From Telmatactis stephensoni (Eukaryota; Cnidaria; Anthozoa; Actiniaria; Isophelliidae): 64,000 nt of DNA. Where the stretch lies: the NCBI GenBank assembly GCA_029948255.1, contig JALIZF010001672.1, positions 62,001 through 126,000 on the forward strand. The letters run 5' to 3'. The notes beneath the pieces were generated by a model. That model did no database searches and was not told where the DNA came from. It saw nothing but the letters and a program-made list of their open reading frames with translations. Positions 1 to 10,700 of the stretch are shown here, in pieces (position 1 is the stretch's first letter; the number at the start of each line of letters is the position of its first letter). Both the position numbers and the translations under genes were made by a program.

Positions 1-346
1 CAAATCCACTCCAAACAATCATGTTCTTGTCATGTCTGGTAGTTTCACAAATTTCTACACATTTTAAATTTGGATTCCTTCAAAAATTCTGCAAAAAAAT
101 CGTCAAAAAGAGCAAAGTCAGAAAAAGAAAACACCGATCGGTTCACTCGCTGCTTCAATACTTGTGAATGTGTTCTCTGTTGCGCCAATGTTTATGCTAA
201 ATCGACCCCAATCAGAAAAGTAAAGTCAACAAGATGCTGCCCCCAATGCTAATCATCTTATATGTTTTTCATCGTTTGCCGGCAGACGTTACAGTCTTCA
301 GAATTTAAAAGTGCTACTTGTAGTTCCCTACTCGGGAATATAATTA
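1..346. other. Intergenic, no gene recognised
   Basis: I see no supportable exon, RNA gene or element here. A 60-codon lysine-rich open frame at 70-252 has no initiation context, splice sites or family resemblance, so I treat it as chance. Confidence 0.5.
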
Positions 347-711
347 GGGACCTTAAGCAACGAAGACGGCAACGAGGACGACGACGGTCTAAGACAATGG
401 CCTTAATTACAGAATACAATAACTGCACGTGCAAGTGAGCAGAGGTGTAAAGAAATCAACCGTCTTCTGCAAACCTACAACGTGAAAAGTCCAGATTTCA
501 CGCTCTGTAGAGAACGGGAACTTTAGGACGCAAACCAGTTTATTTTCCGTTCGCCCAGAAACTCTCTCTTTCATTTTCTTTCATTTCAAAACTCTGGGCT
601 GAATGGCAATTCAAATTAAATAAGCGAAAAAAATTGCAGTGAATATTGCGCTTGAATACGTTTTGACGTCCCGTTTTCCCTGCCGTCGTCGTCGTGGTTG
701 CTTAAGGTCCC
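347..711. mobile_element. MITE, TAGGGACC family, copy 1
   Basis: This 365-bp element has terminal inverted repeats beginning GGGACCTTAAGCAACGA and ending in the complement GTTGCTTAAGGTCCC, with a TA dinucleotide on each side. That fits a TA target-site duplication of the Tc1/mariner type. Two relatives lie at 29357-30559 and 31896-32269. The interior, for example the stretch around 480-600, is nearly identical to the second copy. No transposase is encoded, so it is non-autonomous. Confidence 0.85.
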
Positions 712-811
712 TATTAACTCGGTAATACGGCCGGCCAGAAGAAGCAAAGCTCGATGGCTGCGAAAGAGTAGAGCAATAATTTGAAATTGGCTTTAAAAAT
801 AACCACAACAA

Positions 812-1070
812 TTCCAAAAAGTGTAACTCGAAAAAGCATTTTTCAACTTTTAGAATCGAGTTACGGAATTACCGCGTAACTCGAAAATAAAGTTTCATTC
901 TGTCGAGTTCGAGTTACGTAACTCGACTTTGATTTCAACGATGTTTGTCATCGAGTTGCGCACAGATGTCAAAGTGGGCGTCGCCTCACCAAAATGGGCG
1001 TGGCCGGGCGCGTAACTCGAAAATCGCGTAACTCGAAAATCGTAACTCGAATTTTTCTTGCCCTCCATAC
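812..1070. repeat. Clustered GTAACTCGAAAA motif
   Basis: About eight copies of GTAACTCG(AAAA), in both orientations, lie within roughly 250 bp. They include a palindromic junction TTCGAGTTACGTAACTCGA near 905-925 and a direct pair near 1010-1050. Spacing is irregular, so this is a motif cluster and not a strict tandem array. It may be the internal part of an unclassified transposon. Confidence 0.6.
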
Positions 1071-2730
1071 CAACGATTTGCGTCATCGTTTTGATTTTCC
1101 GCGAGCGCTCGCACTCGAATTCGAACTAGTTTCACAGCAAATTCCTTCTCCAACTTGTGGTAAATTGTTAATTTCCTTTTTAGCCTTTCCAAAGTGGTGA
1201 CCGCGGAGACAGTCAGGTAGAGATAAACAAAATCAGTCAGTGCATCAAGTCATGATTCATACATTTATGTAGGAAAAGTGAAAAGACTTGGCAACTAGTC
1301 ACAAAATGAAGTTTTGCTTTCCTGCTTCTCGGCCGCCATTTTTGAATGAGGCGTCTATCAACATTGCGGAAATAATATTGATTGACCCACCCTCCCTTCC
1401 CCCTTCAGGATATAAACATATGCCGAGAAAACAGCCATCTTTTTGCTTGCTCCCCAGGTCGGCTATTAGGCTTGTCTGACCTAGTCTGCCAACACTTTGG
1501 ATTTGTGTCATATTTGTACGCATTACATTTTTCTAAAGAGAAGGTATTTGGGACAAACACTAGCTAAAAGTCTCCCTTGGTTTACACGAGTGACGTAAGC
1601 AGAAGTGCAAGCAACACAGCAGACTTAGCGATGCATTTCTCACCTAGGTGTGATAAAAGAAAATGGACAGTGCATCACTGAGTCTAACATCGCTACACAG
1701 CAATCCCAAATCGCCAACAAGATCCCAAAACCCCACTAGAACGCTTACAGATTTGCGGCCTGCATCATACGATATTTACCCAACGATTTCGTTCAATGAA
1801 TGGAGTGCCGATCTTTTCATGAAATTCGTCAAAGCTTCGAAGAGCATGGTTTCTCGTCTGACAGTACTTGACTCGCTTTTTTCACCATGATCTACAAATC
1901 GATATAAATATGAATCATTTTGATGTACCCTTAAGATCTATACACCACTCCGCATGCTACCGTAGGTGTGCCTTACATAGAACTCCTCAGCGACGTACCG
2001 TCCATACTTGCGCCCCGTTGTCTTTGCATGCTTTATCCAATCTCGAACACAAAGTCGGTTTATTCAGCGGTTTGGCGCCAACACGCTGACTCAAAGCCTC
2101 GGGAAGACTCTTGGGTTTGAGATTGACTTTATCCATGCATTCACTACTGGTACTGACTAGCGTGAACCCATGTTGTTCGAAATCAGAGATCGAAGGATCG
2201 AGACCGGAACAAGTTCTAAAAATAGCACACATAAGGAGCTACATTTGACTGCTGAGTGTTTGCGCTTTCCAGTCTGGTCTTCTCAGTAGTTGACTTGATG
2301 GTCTTTTACTCCTCCTCATCAACCAACGGGCAAAAAATGAAGTATGTTAACATCTTTATGTGAATAAAAACTCTAGAAGAAGAAAAAGGCAGTTTTCCCA
2401 ACACCCTTTCTTAGCTCTTTTCCATAAATAAAGTACCACCAACCAACCAACTATATCAGCTCAGCGCTTGAAATCCCTGCCCTGTTATATGCCTAAGAAA
2501 GCTACGCTTTTCATGTAGAAACCAATTTCTATATCGGTTTCACTCGTGAAATCCCGACCTTGTTATAAATGCCTGAGGGACGGTTACCCTTTTCTCGTAG
2601 ACCGCCTGAGCCTCCCTGTATAGTGCATGATACGAAAGCAGTAGAGGAGGCAGCATGGTCGAGTGGTCAGAGCGTGATCCCGAGTCCCTGCTTAGCTACT
2701 AACTGAGGCTGGATTTGTTCTTTTAGTCCA

Positions 2731-3523
2731 ATCAAGAGGCCATAATACTAAGAGAGCGATACTCAGTATTGATGTCTGTGCGATGTTCGTGGCGGCTAAG
2801 GCTATTTTTGGTAACTTCGCCATCGCGCGCGCAAGGCTCTCAAACAATAGAATTTATATATTCTAACTATTGAACGAATATAAATTATTTTCAAACTAAA
2901 TTACATTCATGACAAGACCAGACTACAGGAATAGGCATCTCTTTATTTGGTATGCCAATTTTTCGTCGATAAAGAAAGAGCGGTAAACTACAATTTCTTC
3001 TGAAATACACCCTTGGTTACTGACAGAAGTGCTTCAACCTTATCCTGTACGTATCCGTCTTTAGCGGTTTCACTTTCCCATCTGCCGTGCCGTTTAAATA
3101 GCCTGTCATTAATGCCCGCATTAGCGATAATAATACAAGAATCCACAGATAGAAGTGTAATTTCAGGGGACCTTACGAATTAATTTTATTTTCATAAAAT
3201 ATTTTGTGTTGCGTAAGTCTAATAGAGATATACCTTCGATGGCTTTCTTCCAATGTCATGCACTTATATATCTCACGCCCCAATCCCCTGTACCCTGGGT
3301 ATACTCTTACATAAGCACACGTGCATTCATTCCATATCGTTAGAAAATACATTTTTGACGTACGCGCGGACTGGACCATTTGCTTTCGGCTTTTTAATTC
3401 TATCGTTTGAGAGCCTTGCGCGCGCGATGGCGAAGTTACTAAAAATAGCCTTAGTAGCCTCGAACATCGCACAGACATCAATACTGAGTTTCGCTCTCTT
3501 AGTATTATGGTCTCTTGGTCTAA
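2731..3523. repeat. Inverted duplication of a ~130-bp segment
   Basis: The segment 2731-2861 reappears as a reverse complement at 3393-3523 with about 90% identity by eye, separated by about 530 bp. Both copies include the landmark CGCCATCGCGCGCGCAAGG. The arms could be ends of a non-autonomous element or a local inverted duplication. I found no clear target-site duplication. Confidence 0.7.
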
Positions 3524-3680
3524 TTCAATTTCTTGACAATGCTTGTACATAGCCCGCATCGGTTTGCCCCCTGGCATTTGGGATTCTTAGTTATTTCTGT
3601 TTATTTCACTTAATTCATTTTGATGTGATCGATTTAATTATTTAGTTGTAAAGGAACAGATTTCAAAAAAAAAGCTATGC

Positions 3681-3686
3681 TTTATT
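3681..3686 (-). terminator. Polyadenylation signal AATAAA (EF-hand gene)
   Basis: On the minus strand an AATAAA hexamer lies 39 bases beyond the EF-hand stop codon. The position suits a short 3' UTR and supports the modelled last exon. Confidence 0.55.
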
Positions 3687-3724
3687 TGTTAAATCCTCAT
3701 GCAATAAATCTAAAGGTCATCATC

Positions 3725-5047
3725 TTACATTTCAGTACTGATATTGGGCGCATAAAATTCGACTGGAGAATCTGATGAGCTGACTGTCACTTCATAATAA
3801 GGGAAGTATTCAGGCATAAAATTGACTGGGAGTTACAAATAATGCCAAGATGGTCGACTCGATCCCAAACTGAGACCCCGATATATCGATGCTGCTAAGA
3901 CCAACCAGCAACCATCAAATAAGTTTCTTTTTAACTGCAAATGCTACCACAAAGCGATCTCCAAAAAATGAACAGCTTAAACTAAGTCAGAATTCGAACA
4001 TTTCCAACACTCCAAAAGGGCTTCGCAATTTCCCGTCACCTTATAACTCACTGACTCACAAAAATGCATGGTTTCCATGTAAATAAGTGAAGATGCTAGT
4101 AGTAAGATTGAACGCTTAACTCACCAAGTCCTTCAAGGAACCGTTCTGTGTTTGTCATCAGATTAAGAAATTCTTCAAAATCAATCTCGCCATTTCCTGG
4201 AAAAGCAAAACCATCAGAAAAGTCAGAAACCTTGCTTAACTAAACTGTACAGGCCAGTATGGGAATATCACTAACCATCTTTATCCATGGAAGTCAAAAC
4301 TTCGATGATCTCCTCTTGTGAAAGATGAATATCCACAGATTTTAGTGCAAGATCAAGTTCTTCAGCATCAATAGTACCTCCTCCATTGCTATCGAATAAG
4401 TCAAACACCTCTTTAAATGCTGTAGGAGTAAAAATTCATATATATTCAGGAACTTCTTGATCAAAATTATTCCATATGGATGACAGTATAAACACCTAAC
4501 ATCGCCTGTTCATTCCAGACTAGCTACTGAACAACAGAGCGTTCGAGATTCATGTATATCGCCATCATTATCGACGATTCTTGCAACTTTGCACGGATCA
4601 TCAACAGTTGCAAGAGTAGTATCGATTTCTACTTCTAGAACGGTTGCCTGGAACTCTTGCAAGGGTTGCTGTTGCGCGCAATTACAGTTGCAGAAAAAGT
4701 TAGCACTTTTCTTGAAGAAAAGTTTCATCGTGTCTTTAGTGGGGCATATATGTCCTCTATGTACATTAGCCATTTGGACCATTGTTGTCGACAGAAACGA
4801 CTTAAAGCATATGCATGTCCAGTTTTACTGTTGAATGGCTGTTATTTAGCTATTATAACACTTTGTAAATCGAGGTAAATATATTAACTATACCGTTAAC
4901 CAAGTCCTCTGAGAGACCATTATTTGACCTCTTCAGTTTTTCGCCATCATCCGCTTCAAATGGTGGTTTAGCTGAAAGGTCCTCTTGTGCAGTAAATTTA
5001 TAATCTTCGAGAATGAAAGCGTTTCGTCTGGGTACTCTGGGCTTCAT
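3725..5047 (-). CDS. Small two-EF-hand calcium-binding protein (centrin/calmodulin-like)
   Basis: There are four coding exons on the minus strand: 5047-4894, 4419-4276, 4196-4125 and 3825-3725. All introns are phase 1 with GT/AG ends. The joined product is 156 aa. It has a charged, probably disordered N-terminus (about 1-48) and two EF-hands. The first calcium loop is DSNGGGTIDAEE (about 61-72) and the second DKDGNGEIDFEE (about 97-108). Both keep the 1, 3, 7, 9 and 12 ligand positions; position 5 of the first is Gly. The C-terminus is acidic and Ser-rich and ends STEM. There is no signal peptide or membrane segment, so a cytosolic calcium sensor is likely. The region after the second loop (NTERFLEGL) recalls EFCAB3/EFCAB13-type proteins, but I cannot assign an orthologue. 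The gene is head to head with the receptor gene 2.7 kb away. A minus-strand open frame at 4782-4510 lies inside intron 1 and is not coding in this model. Confidence 0.85.
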
Positions 5048-7392
5048 TATAGAAACACTGTCGTTTTTTCTACAGTGTCATGTTCGAAAGCCGCGCGCGT
5101 GCAAACCCAACTTATGATGTCATCAACCAGTAAGTTATTAGGCAATGTGCGGAAGAACTTGCAAGGCACTCTGGGAGTTGGAGTCCAGCAAAAATCTAAC
5201 AACGATTTCTAGCGACCTACAAGCATTTTGTAACATTTTAATTTTCTTATCCTAAAATACTTGCATTTTGTGTAAAGAAATGACAAAAATAGATTTTTGT
5301 GCTTATAGCAGTGGGAATGAAAAAGTGCAAGGACTCAGTTTCCCATCATGCTTTGCTCTAGAAAATGACGCTCGTGCACATTGCCTAATCGTTACCAGAG
5401 GTCTCCAGCGCGCTGTGAATATCCATTTAATGTTTTAAAAGTTAAAATTACCCGTAAGGGACTCTGCTAGAAGTGAGGTTTTTCCAATGCCAAGGAAAAT
5501 GACATTTCAATCATTTTTGTCAACTAATAAGTTTCTGTCTGTCTGTCTATATATATAAAGAAGGTATTTAAAGATCATATAATATTATTCATTAAAGTCA
5601 GTCCATGATCAAGGAATAAAAAAATTGTCAAGAAAAGATCATGTATATAATTATACTATCATTAATGTTACCAAGAAAGAAAGAAAGTATATTTTCAAAA
5701 CTTATCTCCAGTTATCCAGGCTATGCCGTTTTAACGCGACGGCGAATCATTTTACATTTGGCGTAAAGATGAAAAGTCACTCTCTCTCATTTGAGTGCCA
5801 AACACACAAAGCTAGACACGAAAAAAAGTAGGTCACGTGACTCTTTCTGCCGTCTGCCGTAGTTTCCCGTTTACGCGAATCTTAACCTCTCTATTGTCCC
5901 GTAATGTGTGATGCCATTACAACCTTCTTGGCATTTGTCCAATTGTCAAAATTGGGAAACTGATATAATTGTTAGAAAAAGTCATCAGGCTTTTAATTAG
6001 GCTTGTGGGAAAGTACAGGTGAGGCTAGCTGTTTAAAAAGATCTTACAAAATCAATTTTCCTAAATTTGCTTAGTCTACTGGTCGCTCCGCAAAATGAAA
6101 ACTTATTTCAAAAACGAAAACCAATTTTGAGTTAATACTCTAGAATCAAAATGTCTGACTTTTTTCAAAATACTGAAATACACAACTCGATCTCTGATAA
6201 ATCCGGCCAGCCAATTCAGGCGTTTATAATAATAATTTTCTCTTTAAACTTGCAGGTATATTTGCTCCTTAAGCGGTTTAAATTTTGATCAGGCACCCTA
6301 CCCGGTTAGACTGGTTAATCGATGGTTAAGATGATTTAAAAAATCTGTCCGGTACTCTAAGCAAGTTATCCATAATCTATTCCAGCCAAGAAAGTACAGA
6401 GAGTTTTTAGTTGTCCGAGACTACATTATGATATACTACCAAAAGAAACATCAACAGTTGTAAAACTTAGTATAGTCAGTGAATAGTATCTCTTGGGGGT
6501 GGCCGCGAAAGAAACTGAAGGGGCGGAAATTAATGGTAGACATGCAATTCTTTGCAGGGAGCAAACCTTATATTAAATATAAGATCACGCAATCATTCTT
6601 GTTCCCAATCAAGCGCACGCAATATTTTAAACGACAATATTATGGTGAAATTTTGGATTGTCTTCACAGAAGATGGCACACAGAACGAAAACTTTTAGTT
6701 TTTCACGGTATGAATTTTGCTCACCATTTCCTCTAAAGATTCTGTCGCGAATTGAATCTAGAAAATGGCCATTTCATCCCTTCTACTGTCATGTGTGGAC
6801 AATAAACCGAATCCCCGAAGAAAAAGACTTGATTATATACTATATCGCATGGAAACTGAAGGAATGGCCAATCATCGAAGCAGCAAGTGGTGGCAGCAGT
6901 CAAGATGTTTTTTCTTCAGTCCCATAATTTATTAAATCAATGACAAATTAAATTGGCAGCTCGATCATTTGTCGATAACTTACTAAACTGAGATCAGCTG
7001 GAAATAGGCAGTGCTGCTAGTCAATTTTGAATTCACTTTGTCCAGTCACCTCACTAGTCGACGATCAGAGGCGATCTATGTTGAGCAAATGAGTTACTGT
7101 CATGTGGAAGATACGACTTTTACTCATATACTAATGGAAAGGTGATTAAAAAAGTTTACAGCTATATATCTTAATCAGAACCTTCAATCTAGTTCACTGT
7201 CTTTCTTTTCACGTTATCAAAAATAATTTCATAGCCCTTAGTACTAATATTCAATCTCCTTTTTGTTTGTTTGTTTGTTTGATTTTTTCTTTCGTTTCTA
7301 CCTTGTTTTCTATATTCATGTTTTGTGTGTCGTTTCCTTATTTTTCTATTTCGTTTGGGGTTTCTTTTTCTTCCTTTTTTCTTTTCTTCTTT

Positions 7393-7424
<32 letters not shown>

Positions 7425-7703
7425 CTTTTTCTTTTTTTCTTTTTTCTTTTTTTTCTTTTTTTCTTTTCTTTTTTTTTCTTCTTCTCATTATTCCCATGAG
7501 ACTTCCCATCAGTCTAAATGGATTAGCAATCGGATATATATTTTGGTTTCCGCAGATTTCCGCCGTTTCCGAGTATTTCACGATGATGTCACGGAAATAG
7601 AACGAGACGGTCGATTAGAATTGTCTGGCTGACTTACGAATCAAACAGGCGACTTGGTGTCGAGCAAACCTACAAAGCAAGATTACTACCAAAAACAGGC
7701 AGA
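5048..7703. other. Intergenic between divergent EF-hand and receptor genes
   Basis: This 2.7-kb spacer must contain both promoters. I see no TATA box that I would defend, no conserved exon and no element with clear termini. It contains a TCTG/TATA microsatellite near 5535-5560 and a long T-rich tract at 7361-7490. Short open frames at 6479-6927 have no family resemblance. Confidence 0.5.
7361..7490. repeat. Poly-T / T(n)C simple repeat
   Basis: About 130 bp consists almost wholly of T runs broken by single C residues, about 215 bp upstream of the receptor start codon. The Lys-rich and Phe-rich open frames read through it on the two strands are low-complexity artefacts. A homopyrimidine tract near a promoter may exclude nucleosomes, but that is inference. 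Confidence 0.9.
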
Positions 7704-10700
7704 ATGCTTCTCTATGAAGCGATTTTTTGCCTCCTTTGTGCATTGTGTGCATGTCTAGAGGCTGTTAAAGGTAAATTACGAAACTATTAAGTCATATTTT
7801 AGCCCTTTCATTGATAAATCTTAGAGACTTGAACGAACGAATCGAAAATTCGTTCAAACAATTTGTCAAAACATTGGAGCGGGCTGCTGTATTTGAGGCT
7901 GGCACTCGTCCTTGAAACCTCTGCTTTGGCTTCCCGCAAAAGCCTGCAAAGACGTACTATAGATGCTTGGTAGATTTAAAATAATCTGTTGTTCAATGTC
8001 TTTACTAAAGTCTAACTTTTAGGCCAAAGTTTAGTGTTGTTGCTTGATAGCCAGTGTCGGTAGTCGTGTCGCCGACAAGAAAGCCACTTTTACACGAATT
8101 TTTTCTCGCAAAATCCTTTAACATTGTGTTTATTCTTACCAATGCTTAGCACCTACAAGGTTTTTGCGATTCTTCGTACATTGTAGGAAGTGTAAAAAAT
8201 CCGTGATTTGGCTCTCAAAAACACTTCCAGTTATGCATATTCAATAATTATAAGCTCAAATCATACTGTGTCTACGGCTCTACTTTCTAAAACCGCTGTT
8301 CGACGTTTAGAAGATAATTTATCAAGGCCACGATAAAAAGCCATTTTCACTTAGCTCAAAGCAGTGGTAGTCCCCACAAAATGCCATTCTAGAACCGATA
8401 TGATGTGTTTTTCACGTTGCATACCTTTCTGGGGGATTATTTCTAAATTCCATATAACTTCGGGGTCAAAGTTGTTTGTCGAGATTAATAGCAAAGCCAC
8501 TCCACATATTTTCTAGAATTTCTCAGTCGACCAATTTTCTGGGATATTATTTTGCAACCGTCGTTTTTCCCTGAAATTTTTGTGATTGTATGTAAAATCA
8601 GATTTGATTTGGATCTGTGTCTGGCAATATAGGGGGTAGTTGACCATGTTCGAGTTTGTCATAATGTAATGAAAGCTTTCCATTCTTTTGCCTTTCTGTT
8701 TTCTTCTGGAAACCCGTTTTTCATACGAATGCACCACCTTCTCATTTCATCAAGTAAGTCCTTTGGTGTTTAGTCTAGGCCAACAAGGTTCACATTGTTT
8801 GGGGTGATTGTTGATTTTCCTCATTAGCAATATAATTCACTTCTACCAACTACAGCTCGTGTAGCTAAATATTGCTCACAGATGGTCAGACCTCAATTTC
8901 ACTTGGCTTACAAAGGCTTGTCAGTTTGTTATGTCTGAAGCTATTTCTGGTCTATAATTTGGTTTTCTTGGTATGTTTGTTGACACAATTTGAATGACCC
9001 ATGCTTTCCTCACAACACAAAGAGGATCTAATATACACCAAGAGTTCAGTGGATCAGTCTTCTGGAAACTGCTTTCTGTTGGGTCAATGAGGTTGGCCAG
9101 ACATCATGGAGGTGTCATTTGTAGAGATCCTCTGAACACAAACCTAGGCATTATTGAAATAAATTACAATAAAAGCCCTTTGTGATTTCTTTATATTCCA
9201 TTTTATTTATTATTGTCTGTTGATAACAAAAGTCTTTAACAGTGCAGAACTCTAGGATTTGTTTTTGAGGGCAGAAAGATGGTATTACAGACTAAGACCT
9301 CCTTGTAATCTGTTTTTTATTTAAAAAAGACGAGTTTCAGTTTCTTAGCATTGTTTTTCATGTATGCTGGCTCTCCCACAGACAAAAAGGAAAAAATCCT
9401 CCCACTAAAAGAATCCATTGTTTGTTCTGAAACACTTTTTTTTTTGTCTGCAAACTGCAAACTTATCAGTTATAAATTTTTAAGCAAAAATACCAATCAG
9501 AGAAGGTTTACTGTATTTTTGTCCTGGCGTACAGCATGTATCAAAATCATTCTCATCAAAATCAAAATTGCTCTTGTGACGTCATACACTCTAGCGAAAC
9601 ATTCAGCTACATGCATTTCTTTTTTCTTAGTTCCTTATTTCTTGGACACTAAAGGTTTATGTGAAGGAGTTTTCTTGCATTGTTTACATGTAGGCTGATT
9701 TATTTTCTGGCCAATTTTCTTCATTGTAGGACAAGTATGTTGAGATATTTCATTTTCAAATTGCAAAGAAATGTATGGAGTTGAATGTTTGTGTTGAGTG
9801 TAAGTTTACTCCTAAAAATAGTTTGCACTAATGTATGACATATGACATCAATGACACCTCTAAAGATTCATAAAAATCTAATACTTTACATGAGAATTTC
9901 CAGAAGACAAACTAACCAGTTATTCAATGGCTCTTTGAGAGTCTTTCAGTATAGTTTCAATGAATTTTCAGCTAAATTAAATATTGAATGATTATGATGC
10001 TAGTCCACCTTTAAAAAATCTGGATATTGGATTCTTCTGGTTAACCTTTTTTGCTAAATATTAATCTTTATTATTCATTACTAAAAATGGAATTCATTCA
10101 CAAATTTATCAGAACTTTTTGAAGAGTTTAAATACACCATATTGTTAATTTATCATATCTATTTATCTCAAAATGTTTACCAAATTTCCTTCAAAATGTT
10201 TTTTTCTTGAATTCATTACTCATTCAATATTATGGCTTGATAAAAGTTAATCATTTGATAAACATAAGAAGCTGTCTTCCCTCCTGCAAAGAATTAACAT
10301 ATAAAAACTAAAAAGGCCAGAGTTCCTTGCTACACAAAATATATAATTCCACACACACACCTGTAGACTAAACAGTTTTTGTTATTGAAGTGGAAAAGAT
10401 TCAAAAACACCATGATTTTAATATTCATGTATTCTGTATTTATAGCTTTTTAATCCTTCTTTAAATGAGAGAATTTTGTTCACTACTTTTTTCAAAAACT
10501 GACCACAGGATTGTGAATTGTTTTTCTGTAGGATCATTAATCAGACGATTTTTCATTAATCCCCCATTGAGATAAGATAAAATAATTTTGCTTTCTTTTT
10601 AATTTCAAGGAAAAGATCTTATTCTTTCTTTTCATTTCTTTTTTATTTTGTATAGTACTATTCATCAACCCTGCTGGAGAAAATGTCTCTTAGCAAATTA

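Larger units (their letters stand above)
712..3680. other. Intergenic; scattered repeats and weak exon candidates
   Basis: No gene is firmly supported. The stretch holds a cluster of a GTAACTCGAAAA-type motif (812-1070), a tRNA-like SINE head fragment near 2645-2690, and an inverted duplication (2731-2861 with 3393-3523). Two minus-strand open frames, 2232-1987 and about 1943-1780, each end near a plausible GT donor (GTACGT and GTAAAT). They could be exons of an unknown gene, but I recognise no family. Confidence 0.45.

Noticed and set aside
611..817. Arg-rich frame over the first MITE
   Set aside because: It overlaps the GGGACC inverted repeat. Similar Arg-rich frames recur in other copies because of CGACGACG-type sequence, not coding selection.
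4510..4834. Open frames of 81-90 codons on both strands
   Set aside because: They fall in intron 1 of the EF-hand gene; direct splicing of the flanking exons preserves frame and gives a continuous EF-hand.
7189..7632. Lys-rich and Phe-rich open frames
   Set aside because: These are read-through of a T-rich simple tract; composition is fully explained by the repeat.
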